Source: Copromyces sp. CBS 386.78 (taxonomy: Eukaryota > Ascomycota > Sordariomycetes > Sordariales > Sordariaceae). Taken from it: a DNA stretch of 64,000 nt. The notes under the pieces were generated by a model, which had not been told where the DNA came from, made no database searches, and saw only the letters and a list, made by a program, of their open reading frames with translations. Both the position numbers and the translations under genes were made by a program. The stretch covers positions 62,001-126,000 of the forward strand of contig MU839195.1 of the NCBI GenBank assembly GCA_030685235.1. The letters run 5' to 3'. Positions 28,484 through 38,996 of this stretch are shown one piece after another (positions within the stretch are counted from its first letter, which is position 1; every line of letters starts with the position of its first letter).

Positions 28484-28792
28484 TATTATAAGGTTAGCCT
28501 TATAATAGTTCAAAAATATATAGTTAGCAACTATCGGAACTAGGGATTAGGCTATAACTCCGAATATAGTATAAGGCTATTACGGCCTTTATAGAAGGCT
28601 ACGATAACTTTATTATTATTATCGCTATATAAATTGTATTAGCTCTATAGCATTTATAAAATTGCTATAGAGCTGATCTCCTAGACTAGCTTCTATAAAG
28701 ACCAGTCTGGGATTATACCCTTGAACCTTTCCTCTTACTCCTTCGAACAATTACGTATATTCTTACCTACCTTGTGCCTTTGCACCGTGATA
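28484..28792 (+). repeat. 3' LTR of element D
   Basis: A 309-bp LTR starting TATTATAAGGTTAGCC and ending GTGATA, followed by the target duplication ATACG. Its right part (GTGCCTTTGCACCGTGATA) is less mutated than in the 5' LTR. Confidence 0.92.
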
Positions 28793-30848
28793 ATACGGGT
28801 CCGTTCGTAAAAACCTTCTTTAAAACTTCGAAGGATCTTTAATACCGTTCCTCCTATTCCTATCTCGCCGTTTTCTTAATTAATTTGTATAACGGGTTAG
28901 CGATAATAAAAAAATATTTAATAAAACGATAATAGAAATTAATAAATCTTAAAAAGCGCTAAAGCGACCTCTTAAAATTTATAACTTCCTATATTATAAT
29001 TGTAAAAACCTTCTTTAAATCTATTTCGAAACCTCTTAAAATAATAATAAGACTTAAATACTTAATTCGCTATATATAGAATTTGTACTTATTAATATTA
29101 ATTTAGAGCCCTACTTTAATTATTTTTTATAAAACCTCCCTAATGTATTCTTTATACTCCTCTTTATTATTAGAATAAATTAAAATATTGTTAAAATAAA
29201 TGGTAGCGTAAATATCGAAAATATTATATAAGACGTCGTTAATATAGTTTTAAAAGGTTTTTAACGCGCCCTATAAACCGAAAGGATATATAATAGATTT
29301 ATAGAGGCTAAAATAAGTAATAAAAGTAGTAAACTATTTATACCCCTCTTTAATACGGATCCTATTAAACGTAGTAATAATATCGAACTTTATAAAAATC
29401 TTTATTTTATAAATTATATTAAAAGTCTCTTTAATTAATAGTAGCGGGTAATATATTTTTAATATAACGTTATTAATACTATAGTAGTTTATATAAATAC
29501 GGACTCCGCCTCCGGGTTTTTTAATTAATAAAAGGGGGGAAACGGCCGCAAATTATAACGGCTAAATAAATTTCTTCTTTAAATTATTATCGATTTACTT
29601 TTTAATAATAATTATTTCTATAAGTAATATACGTTGAAATTATATATTAGGAACTTACTTTCCTAACTATAATTCGATTTTATAATCGTACGAATAATAA
29701 AGAAGAATTTCCTCCGTTAGCGAAGGTAAAAAAGCGGCGATTTCGCTAATATACCTCCGTCCCTTAAAATAGTTCAAAATTTCGATAATTTCCTCTTTAA
29801 TTTTTAGCGGCCAGTCTACTTTATTGAAAAACTTCTTTATATCCTCTTCGTTAATTTTAATTAAATATATTTATTAAATAATTTCTTTGTATATAGGCGT
29901 ATTAATTTCGAAATTCTTAATAAGGTTAACTACTTTAGCTAAAATCGTAGCTTCGCAAGTATTTTCTAAAGTATAAATACTAATTATTTTATTAATAAAA
30001 TTATAGAATACGGGGGGTAAACTTTCTTTATACTTCCTTCTATCGCCTTCTATAATATTATTAACTATTTCTTTAATTAAATCTAAATCTTAAAAATTCG
30101 CTATAGCCGCCAGCTTTTTAATTTCGGCGTAGCTTATAACGTACAATTACAATTATTCTTTTTCGTAAATAAAATTAAATGTAGTTATATTAAATACCTT
30201 AATATTATTAAAGTTAAACCTATAATCGGATTTACGAAGATAGCGGTATGAAGGGCGATTTATATTAGTTAAAATGCGGCGGCCACTTATATATATATAA
30301 AGTTCGTAAAGTATAGGGTTTTTAATTTTAATAAGGAAAGTAGCGGCACTGGTAATAATAATTTTAGATTTAGTTTTCCGGGCTATTAGCTCTTTAATAG
30401 GCGTAGAAACCGTACGGTAGCCGGTTTTAAAATCGATCTTAGGTTTAATAGCAGTAGGAAGGGGCTCGGGAATAAATAAAGGCTCTAGAGCGGACAAAGG
30501 TTCTAAAGCGGATAAAGGCTTTAGAGTAGGCTCCGCTACAATCTTCTTAATCTTCTCTTTTTTAATAGCTAGAGGGCGAAACTTGGTCTCCTCCTTTTTA
30601 ATAATTAGAGAAGGAAATTTGGTCTCCTCCTTTTTAATTAGTAGGAGGGGGGTTTAACGGACGGAAGCTACTAAAACCTAATTAATAAAGGCTTTAAATA
30701 CTATTGTTTAATATTTAAGGAAATCCGTTAGTAAATAGCGGCCTTAATAGGTAGTATAGTTAAAGTATATATTATATTATTTGTAATCGATTTTTAGCCG
30801 ATAGTATTATATTTATAAAAAGTTTAAAATAATTAGGTATTTTTTAAA
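28793..30848 (-). pseudogene. Element C pol: RT and start of RNase H (decayed)
   Basis: The minus-strand pol segment runs from the protease-RT linker at 30,848 through RT to RNase H at 28,798, where D is inserted. A 114-codon frame without stops at 30,153-30,497 (RRILTNINRPSYRYLRKSDY) corresponds to the linker region of D at 24,546-24,780. The RT palm lies at about 29,600-28,950. Repeated TTCTCCTCC-type motifs at 30,540-30,650 encode a low-complexity Lys/Glu segment. Confidence 0.78.
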
Positions 30849-31429
30849 GAGAAAGTCTTTTCGGACCGTAGTAAAAGTCTTCCCATACCGTAGCCCCACC
30901 CACTTACACCCTTCCCGCGCGCTAATGCACACCAAAATTTTTAAGCCAATCAAATCGCTCGCATCCAAATCGCAGTCTACACTCTACTTCGCCCACCCAA
31001 ATGTGCACCCAGATGTGCACCCAGATGTGCACCCTCCCTATAATCAATCAAACTACTATCGCACGCATTACGAGATATTGTTAAGTAAATAACGCGCTTT
31101 CGTCTAGCTAATAGTCGCTAATAGTTGTTAATAGTTGTTGATAGTTAATTGAGCGATTCAATTGAGCGACTTAGCCGAACGATTTAATTGAGCGATGTGC
31201 GACCGTGTGCGATCGTACCGCTAAGTACGTTGTAAAGTGCGCTATAAAGTGGCTAATTTGGGTACTTGAGTGTACATTTGGGTGGGCGAAGTAGAGTATA
31301 GACCGCGATTTGGATGCGAGCGATTTGATTGGCTTAAAAATTTTGGTGTGCATTAGCGCGCGGGAAGGGTGTAAGTGGGTGGGGCTACGGTATAGGAAGA
31401 CTTTTACTACGGTCCGAAAAGACTTTCTC
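30849..31429. mobile_element. Short inverted-repeat element 1 (hAT-like MITE)
   Basis: A 581-bp element with long terminal inverted repeats of roughly 150 bp starting GAGAAAGTCTTTTCGGACCG. An exact 8-bp target duplication TTTTTAAA is at 30,841-30,848 and 31,430-31,437. Inside the left arm GTGCACCCAGAT is repeated three times (about 31,001-31,035). Its middle shares blocks with element 2 (for example CTCCCTATAATCAATCAAAC), so it looks like an internally deleted relative. It carries no plausible gene. It interrupts the linker of element C. Confidence 0.88.
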
Positions 31430-31512
31430 TTTTTAAAAATATTATAAATTAAGAAAATAATCGTTTCTTTATAATAACTAATTTAGAATTTAGCTATTAC
31501 TCCTTTAAAAAT
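31430..31512 (-). pseudogene. Bridge fragment of element C pol between two short elements
   Basis: 83 bp left between short elements 1 and 2. Read on the minus strand it gives a peptide matching element D (SYYKETIIFLIYNI against NYYKEVVTFLIYDL). This shows that both short elements inserted independently into one Gypsy frame. Confidence 0.8.
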
Positions 31513-32790
31513 GAGAAACGCTATTCGCACCGCTATCTTTCTCTTTATACACCGCCGCCCTACCCTTCTCGCATTTTTAGCCAATCGAATCGCTCGTATC
31601 TATTCTAAATCTCTACGCCCCTATTCTTAGCGTTAACAAACCGTACCGCGCCCGCTAAGCCCCCAAATTACAGCCCATTATACATTCAAACCCCTACACG
31701 TATTAGATTTCGTAACTAGTAATCTATCGTTATACTTAGTAATTTGCATCGTCGTATCGTAAAATCGTTTCCTCTATTACTATCTATTACTACCCTCCCT
31801 ATAATTAATTAAACTACTATCGCGCACATTACGAAATATTACTAAGTAAATAAAGCGCTATCATTTATTAACGGTATAAAATAAAATATTAACTTTATAC
31901 CCCCTTTACTCCAAAACCTCGCGCTCCCCGGTTAACTACGCCAATCAACACTCAAGCTCCCCCTCCCTCAACTACGCCAACTCAATTCCAAACGGCAATA
32001 TTACGGCCTCGAAGACGGCCTCGCTTATAGCCTAATCGCGGCCGCCAACCCAAGGCAAGCCGAAACCCTACTGCCTCAATACAAATTGCGCTATCTATTT
32101 AGCGAAACGTATCTACATAGGAGGGCGTAGACCTTAAACAAGCTAATAAAGCTAACCGCCGCAGTCTAACTAATATACAAACGAAGGGACAAGGCCAACC
32201 TAGCAGCAATATAAGAGGAGGAAATACATAGAGAAGTAGAAGAGGAAGAGAGAGGGGAGGTAGCACTACCCGGGGTAGAAGAGGAAGCAACACTCCTACT
32301 AGCACGCAGGGCACACAACGCAATACACATATAACTAGCACACGAAGCTAGTAAGGGAGACTCTAGCACTCTTATTAGCTCTCTAAAACTCTCGCTAGCA
32401 GTCTAGAACACTCGATTACACGATAAATATTAGATAGATTATCAATGTATAGATTAATATAGATTAAGTACGATTAATTAATCGCTCAATTGAGCGATCT
32501 GCGACTGTGCGATGTACGACCGTGCCGCTAATGCCCTATAAAGTGCGCTATAAAGTGTATTATAAAGTAGCCAATCTGGGTGCAAATCTAAGTGCAGATT
32601 TGGGTATAGGTATGACATTTCGTAAAAGAATATAATGCCAAGATTTCTGGGCGAAATTTATAAAAGAATACCACTACAAAAGGGTAGGTGGACCGCGGTT
32701 TTGATGCGGGCGATTTAATTAGCCAGAAATGCGGGAGGGGTGGGGCGGCGGTATATGAAGAGAAAGATAGCGGTGCGAATAGAATTTCTC
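31513..32790. mobile_element. Short inverted-repeat element 2 (longest family member)
   Basis: A 1,278-bp element with terminal inverted repeats starting GAGAAACGCTATTCGCACCG (left) and GAGAAATTCTATTCGCACCG (right), about 110 bp long. An exact 8-bp target duplication TTAAAAAT is at 31,505-31,512 and 32,791-32,798. It contains a less AT-rich core with a decayed reading frame (separate entry). It shares internal blocks with element 1, and a block of about 57 bp containing TTTCGCCCAGAAATCT with element 4 (32,613-32,670 against 39,099-39,158, inverted). Confidence 0.88.
31912..32403 (+). pseudogene. Decayed cargo frame inside short element 2
   Basis: One + strand frame runs for about 164 codons and is broken only by five TAA/TAG codons at 31,933, 32,128, 32,167, 32,212 and 32,332. 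All could derive from CAA/CAG/TGG by transition. It reads convincingly as protein: KRQYYGLEDGLAYSLIAAAN near the start, then a Glu-rich, probably coiled segment (EEEIHREVEEEERGEVALP) at about 32,215-32,277, then LLLARRAHNAIHI. No catalytic motif is visible, so it may be either a transposon-encoded remnant or a captured host fragment. I do not recognise it. Overlapping minus-strand frames are shadows. Confidence 0.5.
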
Positions 32791-34960
32791 TTAAAAATAA
32801 TACTTTTAATTATTTTATTAATAAGAATAAACTTTTTTATTTTTAATAATTGAAAATAGGGAACGTTATTTTTAACGATAAAGGAACAATTAATAAACGC
32901 GAAAGCGGAGTAATTACTATTAATAAAAGTAATATAATAATTTTTATACAAACGGGTTATAATATAAAAAAATAAAAAAATTGAATTTAGGGAAATAAAA
33001 CTATTTAATAATTAAATTTTAATTTCCTCTAAACCCTTTAATTCCGTAGAATTTAAAATTCATTTTTTAAATATAATTCGGTTAAATTTTTATACGCGAT
33101 TATATATAAAGGTTAAGCGTTTTCTTAATCGTTATAATATTTTCTATTAACGGCGGGCTCGGCGGAAGCGGTTAGAATAGCCGGAGTAATTAAAATAGTA
33201 TTAGTAATATAAATTTACTTTTAATTATAACCTTTACTATAACTTTTATTCTTTAACTTCTTATTAATAAAGTACTAAGGGCCCTAAGAACTATAATTAA
33301 CCGAAGTAGTATAATTGTAGGTAATATAACTAGGTTTACTATAACGATAGTAAAGGCTATCGCGGGAACGCTAATCGAAAATATCTTTATAAATAAAAAT
33401 TATAAGATTAATAGTATTTAAATCTATTTTATTATTACCTTAGCTAATAGGAATATTATTAGTAGAAATTTTAACGTTAGAACAATTTCCACTACTATTA
33501 TTATTATTACCGGCGCTACTACTAGGATTAAAAAAATAATTTACTATTTCTTAATAATAATCCGCATCCTTAAAATTATTGGCAATATTATAATGAATTT
33601 CGAATTAACGTTTAAAATCGTTATCGGGGGGAAAGTCGTAGTAAGCGAAAGCGTTATAAAAACGTTTATTAATTTTATTCCGGAAATAATAGACCTTTAT
33701 TAAATTATCGAAATTATAAAAATTTATTAAATTAATTAATTTAAATTCGAAATCCGCGAAAAATATATTCTTTATATATAATTCTTATAAACGGCGGCCA
33801 GCGTCTATTTTAAAATTCATATTCTAAAAACGAAAGATTAAATATTCTATAAATTTAATATTTATTTTCTAATACTAATTTACTTTATTAAAGTCTAATT
33901 AAATTACGTCTAAATTATCTTAAATACTAAATAAAATTTCGGATCTTAAAAGTATAGTAATATAAATAATTTTAATATTTTTAGAAGAATAAAGAGCGGC
34001 GTTATATTTTTACTATAATTAAATTCGGAAACGCCAAGCCTTAAAGATTTTATATTTACGAATAGGATTGCTAATCTCCTTACCGGTAAAAATAGGCAGG
34101 TTCTCTACTATTTAACGAAGAGAAGAAGATATAATTATTTTTATAATTATATTATTAACGGAAGAAAAGGGAATTTATATTTTAAAAGTATTATATTTTA
34201 TAAATAAAATATTGTAAACGGATTTAAAATTAATATAGTCGAGGTTCTTTTAATTAAAATTAGACTAGGCGTCGTTAGCTACTTGGCGGGCGGTTTTAAA
34301 CTCTTCCTTAGAACGTTCAAAATTATTAGTAACGTCGTTGTAAAGTACGAAATTAGTATAATAAAGGCGATTAAAAGGTGCGATAATAGATTAGAAAGTA
34401 TAGTAATAAGTAATAATAGCTACGTTTTTAAAATATTCGTAAAGAATAAGTAGGCCGTTTTTTTAATTAAAGCCTTTAAAGAGGTTAGTAAGGGCTACAT
34501 GTTTAGGAATTTCGAAAAGCGTAATATAGCAAACTATAATATTAAATTTAATTTCGAAGGTTTCGTTGAAGGCGGAATATAGCAAATTTAAATTGAAAGC
34601 GCTAATTTTAAAAATTGCGAAATTAAAGAGATTACTACTATTAAAATTACTATTTAAGGAAAAAAGGGCGGGATCGCTATTATTATAAGGTATAAAATAA
34701 AAGAGAAATAATTGTTCGAAACGAAAGAGGGGTAAAAGTCCGCGATTAGAACTATTTAATAAAAGAGAAGGTCCGTTATTAAGACTGTTTAAGATAATTA
34801 AAAATAAGCGATCTCTTATTTACTAAATAAAGAGTACTTTCCCTTACGTACTAATAAAGGGATATTAGAATTTTAATTAAGCCATTATTGTAATTACAAT
34901 TATTAATATTTAAGGAGGGTACTAGGCTTAACGACTTATAACGAAGCGATCCCTATACGC
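32791..34960 (-). pseudogene. Element C gag and protease (decayed)
   Basis: The minus-strand gag runs from about 34,960 to 33,000. The zinc knuckle at 33,311-33,352 again has CX2CX4HX4C spacing with all four ligands converted to tyrosine. The protease follows at about 32,951-32,800 (SAFAFINCSFIVKNNVPYF, matching SAFIFINRSFVTKYNFPRF in D) and is cut by short element 2. Several sub-frames are open for 60-80 codons but none is intact. Confidence 0.78.
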
Positions 34961-35030
34961 GCGCAATCGAAAAATAATTGTAATAAATAGGTTTGTATTA
35001 TAAATACAATAGTTAAAAGGTATAATTAAT

Positions 35031-35261
35031 TATTATAGGTAAAAGGCGAAAGGTTAAATATAGATATTAAATATATGTAATTGTACGAGGGAAGAAGAGG
35101 AAGAGTATAAGGTGCGCTCGGGAAATGAGCCTTTATAGGATTCGAACTATAAACCCCAGTAGGTCTATAGCGGGAGGCTACAACTAATCAACTGAGGTGG
35201 TGACAGTAGTTTCAGAGAGCTACTATCACTAGCACATGCAACACAGGTTAATCCTGTGATA
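35031..35261 (-). repeat. 5' LTR of element C, with tRNA-like segment
   Basis: A 231-bp LTR in reverse orientation. In element orientation it starts TATCACAGGATTAACCTGTG and ends ACCTATAATA, and the following ATTAATTATACC matches the sequence after the 5' LTR of D. Within it (35,118-35,200, -) is a segment with box A-like CTCAGTTGATTAG and box B-like TAGTTCGAATCC. Acceptor pairing is absent, so it is not called a tRNA gene. The adjoining CTTTA (35,262-35,266) should be the target duplication, but no partner was found. Confidence 0.78.
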
Positions 35262-38241
35262 CTTTAAACGTTTAATACCGCCGTTTTAAATTTAAATATT
35301 AAATGCCGGAAGTTTAAGAATAATAAGGCGAATAATTAATTTATCCTTAATATATTAACTATTAAACTTATTATTATACTTAATATATTTAACTTTAACG
35401 TTATACCGGTAATTGATTATATTAATAATTAAAAGTAGTCCTTTAGCGATAGCTTTTATTATATATATCACTATATAGATATCCTAGATAAATTTAGTTT
35501 ATTAATAAATAATGAGTATTATATATTTAAAACCTCTTTTCCCTTATTTATATTTGAAAAAGTCGACAGCGAAACGTTCTCCTAATTTAAAATTTCGGTC
35601 GCGTAATTTTCGTATAATTTATCGTTTAATCTTAAATATACTATATACGTCGTATTAATAAATTACTAATCCTTTAAATCTAGCGCCCTTAATATTGTAA
35701 AAGTATTTGAGGATTTGTAGATTATAGTAACCAAACTATGCGTATTAGAGTTAGGCGGGTATTTTATATACGCGACGGCTAATATAGGAGTTAAAATAGT
35801 TTCATTAAACGAAGAAAGTAATACAGTTAAAGGAAAGGAGAAGGTATCCGAAAACCGTTTAATAATAAATCTCTTAAAGGAAATAGAAAATCGAACTATT
35901 TAGCTAACGAAGGTAATTATTAAGTAATTTATAATCTTAATAAAAGCGTTGCTTTCGAAATAAGCGTAAAAATATAAGATTTATAGTAAAGTTAGGGCAG
36001 AAGGCGACCTTTTTTAACTATAGTTATAGAATTCCCCTCTCTCCCTATATGTTTATATTAACAGTCTTAAAACCCTTAATAAGTATTTAAAAGTCTTTAG
36101 TTTAAATATAATTTTTTAGGGACGTTATTCGAAATAAAGAGAAACGATTAATTTTATTAAAAATATAAAGGGAAGCCTTAAAATTAAGGATTGTAAATTT
36201 TTTGCATAGATAAATATCCCCTCTATTATTCGTATTAAAAATATTTTATTTAATAAAAAATATTAAGTTGTAAATACCGATTTTTCGTTACTTTTAAATT
36301 TTTAAAGTTGTAGTTTACGTAGAAGTAATAAAGTGGTCTTATATTTAGTTCTTAATTTTCTTTACCTCCTTGCGGAATTTTGGAAATTTTTCGAGATTTT
36401 CGTTAATAAGTTTTTAAATAGAGTTATTAGGCTTTTAAATAGGGTTATTTCTTATTTTAAATATTAAAGACTAGTAGCGTATTATTAGGTAAGGGCTTCG
36501 TTCGTATACCTTATATAGTAGTACGGATCTTCTTCTCTTTTTCGGCTATAAAAGATTATTCGTATTTTTATCCGCGCCGCGTTTTTTTTTTACATTTACT
36601 TTTTATTTTTTTTTATAATTAAAATTAAGAATATCCTCCTTCTTAAATATAAACTCTTTCGAGTTAAATTAATTATTACCTTAGGTATTACAAATTATAA
36701 CTTTTTTATTGGCTAGTAGTATAGTACGTTCTAATATACCGACCCTTTTAAAATTAGCGGATACGTCCTTATAATTTAAATATAAATCTTTTAAATTATA
36801 ATTAAACTTCTAAATATTACTTATTTAAATAAGTTTGTATTCGCGGATTATATTAATAAAATGGGTAAACTATAAAGTGGGGGAAGTAGTTTCGTTAATG
36901 CCTAGTCTCTTGCTATTAGCAATAAGGACTTCTTAATTTAAAATTTACTTTTTGAAATCTTTAGGTAGTTTTTTAGCGGTCTCTTTAATAAAGGTTTAAT
37001 ATTGAGAAACTCTATCTGCACGGGGTAAAAACTCTATCTGCACGGGAAAGAAAAAGTGATTTTCAATATTCTTTTTGGAGCACTAGAAGGTATAAAAAGA
37101 AGGCAAAAAGTATATCAAATTTTTCCTTACTTTTTTCTCTACCTAACAGTACCCACTTAAATAACGTATATACCTAATAGCCTGAGAAAACCTTAGGAAA
37201 AGAAGCAATTATAAATAAATATTTAGAAATCTTAAAAGTCCAAAATTCCAAGAAAGTAGGATTTCGATAACACCTAAGGCTATAAGGGGGGTATAAAATT
37301 GGTACTTACCTCTGGAAATCCGTTAAAAATCGACGAGTATTTTGGTACTACTTTCAGTTTTATACACTAAAGTTTGATAAAGTTATACCTAAAAAATACA
37401 AAGTGGATCCCCGTGCAGATAGAGTTTTTACCCCGTGCAGATAGAGTTTCTCTTAATATTTTCGTTGGGCGATGGTAATTTAGTCGATAGGCTGGTAATT
37501 AATTTAATTCTTAATTTATTTCAATTATTTATAAGTAGATTTATCCTATTCGAAAACGGTATTAGCGAAGTAGTTAGCGACGTAAGTATTTATTTAATTA
37601 CGGATTTTTATATTAATATTATTAAAGTCTTTTTAATATTTATAGCAGGTATTATATATATTATTAGCCTAATCGTAAATAGCCTTTCCTTTTATAATAA
37701 AATCCGTAGTAGGGTTAATTATTATATCTTCTTTAATATTTTATTCGGTATAATATTTATCTTCCTCTTTAAAATCTTCTTTATTAAAATTTTATGTAGT
37801 TTCTTATTAGAATTAAGCGGTAGTAGTAGTTTCCGAACCGTTTTCGTAAATTTAGGTTTGGGCTATAATAATAATTATTGTAGTTATTATAATAATTATT
37901 ACGACCTTTTTAATTTAGATTCTTTTATTAAATTTAATAAATTCTTTCTTTACTATTAATATACGATCTTTCGTATGCTTTATAAGGAAGAAGTCTTCTA
38001 GTTTAGGAGGTAGGACCTTTTAAATTATAAGCCCGTCTTTAAATAATTAGTTACCGAAATTTTAATTATTTTTAATTAATTACTTAAAAGGTTTATACTA
38101 ATTAGGTTAGTCGCTTTAGGTTTTGAAGACGATTATAATAATTTTATTAGTAAATTCTTTTAATAAAGATATAATTAACGTTATTAATTTCGTAGGAATA
38201 TTATTTATATCGATTATTATAGCGCTTCTATTGTAAATATA
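35262..38241. repeat. Unassigned RIP-degraded region with two decayed reading frames
   Basis: Excluding the short element at 37,004-37,452, two coding-like frames can be followed through RIP-type stops. One is on the + strand at about 35,380-36,060, with segments such as FPLFIFEKVDSETFS and KLCVLELGGYFIYATANIG. The other is on the minus strand at about 38,200-37,460 and 36,990-36,590, with segments FKDGLII and TILLANKKVIICNT and a basic tail. I recognise no family. The open 174-codon + strand frame at 37,435-37,959 lies opposite the second frame and is a low-complexity shadow. Confidence 0.45.
37004..37452. mobile_element. Short inverted-repeat element 3 (hAT-like MITE)
   Basis: A 449-bp element. 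The left end is GAGAAACTCTATCTGCACGG and the right end is its inverted copy. In each arm the module ACTCTATCTGCACGGG occurs twice. An exact 8-bp target duplication TTAATATT is at 36,996-37,003 and 37,453-37,460. It contains no gene. Confidence 0.9.
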
Positions 38242-38479
38242 TGTTATGGGGCTAATGCCCGTGGCTGTGTACCTGGCAATCGCCAGGCGAACTGCCGTGC
38301 CGGCAACGCTGCCGTGCCGGCAACCCCTCCCTATAGCCTGTATATCTGTACGTCCTTTAAAAAGGATAGCTGGCCAGCCGCCTACTCTATAAGCACCCTT
38401 CCTCTCTTTCTTTCCTCGTAGAACTTTATCGATTATTTAAGCTAGTATTTATGCTAATTGTACTATACCCTTTATATTA
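38242..38479 (+). repeat. 5' LTR of element F
   Basis: A 238-bp LTR starting TGTTATGGGGCTAATGCCCG and ending TATATTA. It contains GC-rich blocks with direct repeats of CTGCCGTGCCGGCAAC and the hairpin GGGC-TAAT-GCCC near its start. A TATA-like TCTATAAGCACCC sits at about 38,384-38,396. Confidence 0.88.
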
Positions 38480-38996
38480 GGTTTTACTTACATTTATATA
38501 AGCGGATAGTAGATTTAATAACGGATATTAATAAATTTGAAACGGAGCTAGCAATATCGAACGTGGTATTTGTAGTATTTATTAATATTATAGTCGGACT
38601 TAGTGAAATAGATTTCGATAATATTGAATAATAATTTTATAACCCTTAAGGCGGCGAATAATAATTAATAAGAAATATTACTATAAATAATAGCTTTGTA
38701 AAAAGCTTTATTAAAATATTTAATAGGAGTGTTACCCTACGTAATTGTATTAAATCCTTTCTCTTTAATATTAATCCTAACCCAATTTTTATTTTATATT
38801 TGAATTTTAATCCTACGGACCTAACTCCTACTAGCGGAATTATAGTAGGTATTTTAATTACTACTACCGGAAACCCTACTAATTTAAATAGCGATAGTTT
38901 TAATATTTTTATTTATAAGAGGAAACCCTTCGAACTCCTTAAGTAGAATAATTAACCTTATACCTTTTAATTCTACTTTAACCGACTTATTTAAAT

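Larger units (their letters stand above)
21573..28792 (+). mobile_element. Gypsy LTR retrotransposon D nested in element C
   Basis: A complete 7.2-kb Gypsy element with two 309-bp LTRs and a perfect 5-bp target duplication ATACG at 21,568-21,572 and 28,793-28,797. It is inserted in the RNase H coding region of C in the opposite orientation. The internal frames carry many RIP-type stops, so it is not autonomous, but the domain order can be followed throughout and was used to reconstruct the layout of C. Confidence 0.93.
20880..35261 (-). mobile_element. Gypsy LTR retrotransposon C (minus strand, interrupted three times)
   Basis: The 5' LTR is 35,031-35,261. Gag follows leftward to about 33,000, protease lies at about 32,951-32,791, then linker, RT and RNase H. 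The element is interrupted by inverted-repeat elements at 31,513-32,790 and 30,849-31,429 and by Gypsy D at 21,573-28,792. Removing each insert and one copy of its target duplication restores a protein frame colinear with that of D (for example YYKETIIFLIYNI against YYKEVVTFLIYDL in D). Beyond D, RNase H and the integrase entry continue at 21,572-20,880. No 3' LTR is visible, so the 3' end is truncated or displaced. The left limit is approximate. Confidence 0.8.

Noticed and set aside
37435..37959. 174-codon + strand frame, the longest in the AT-rich block
   Set aside because: It starts inside the terminal repeat of short element 3, is Ile/Leu/Phe-rich from AT bias and lies opposite a better minus-strand decayed frame.
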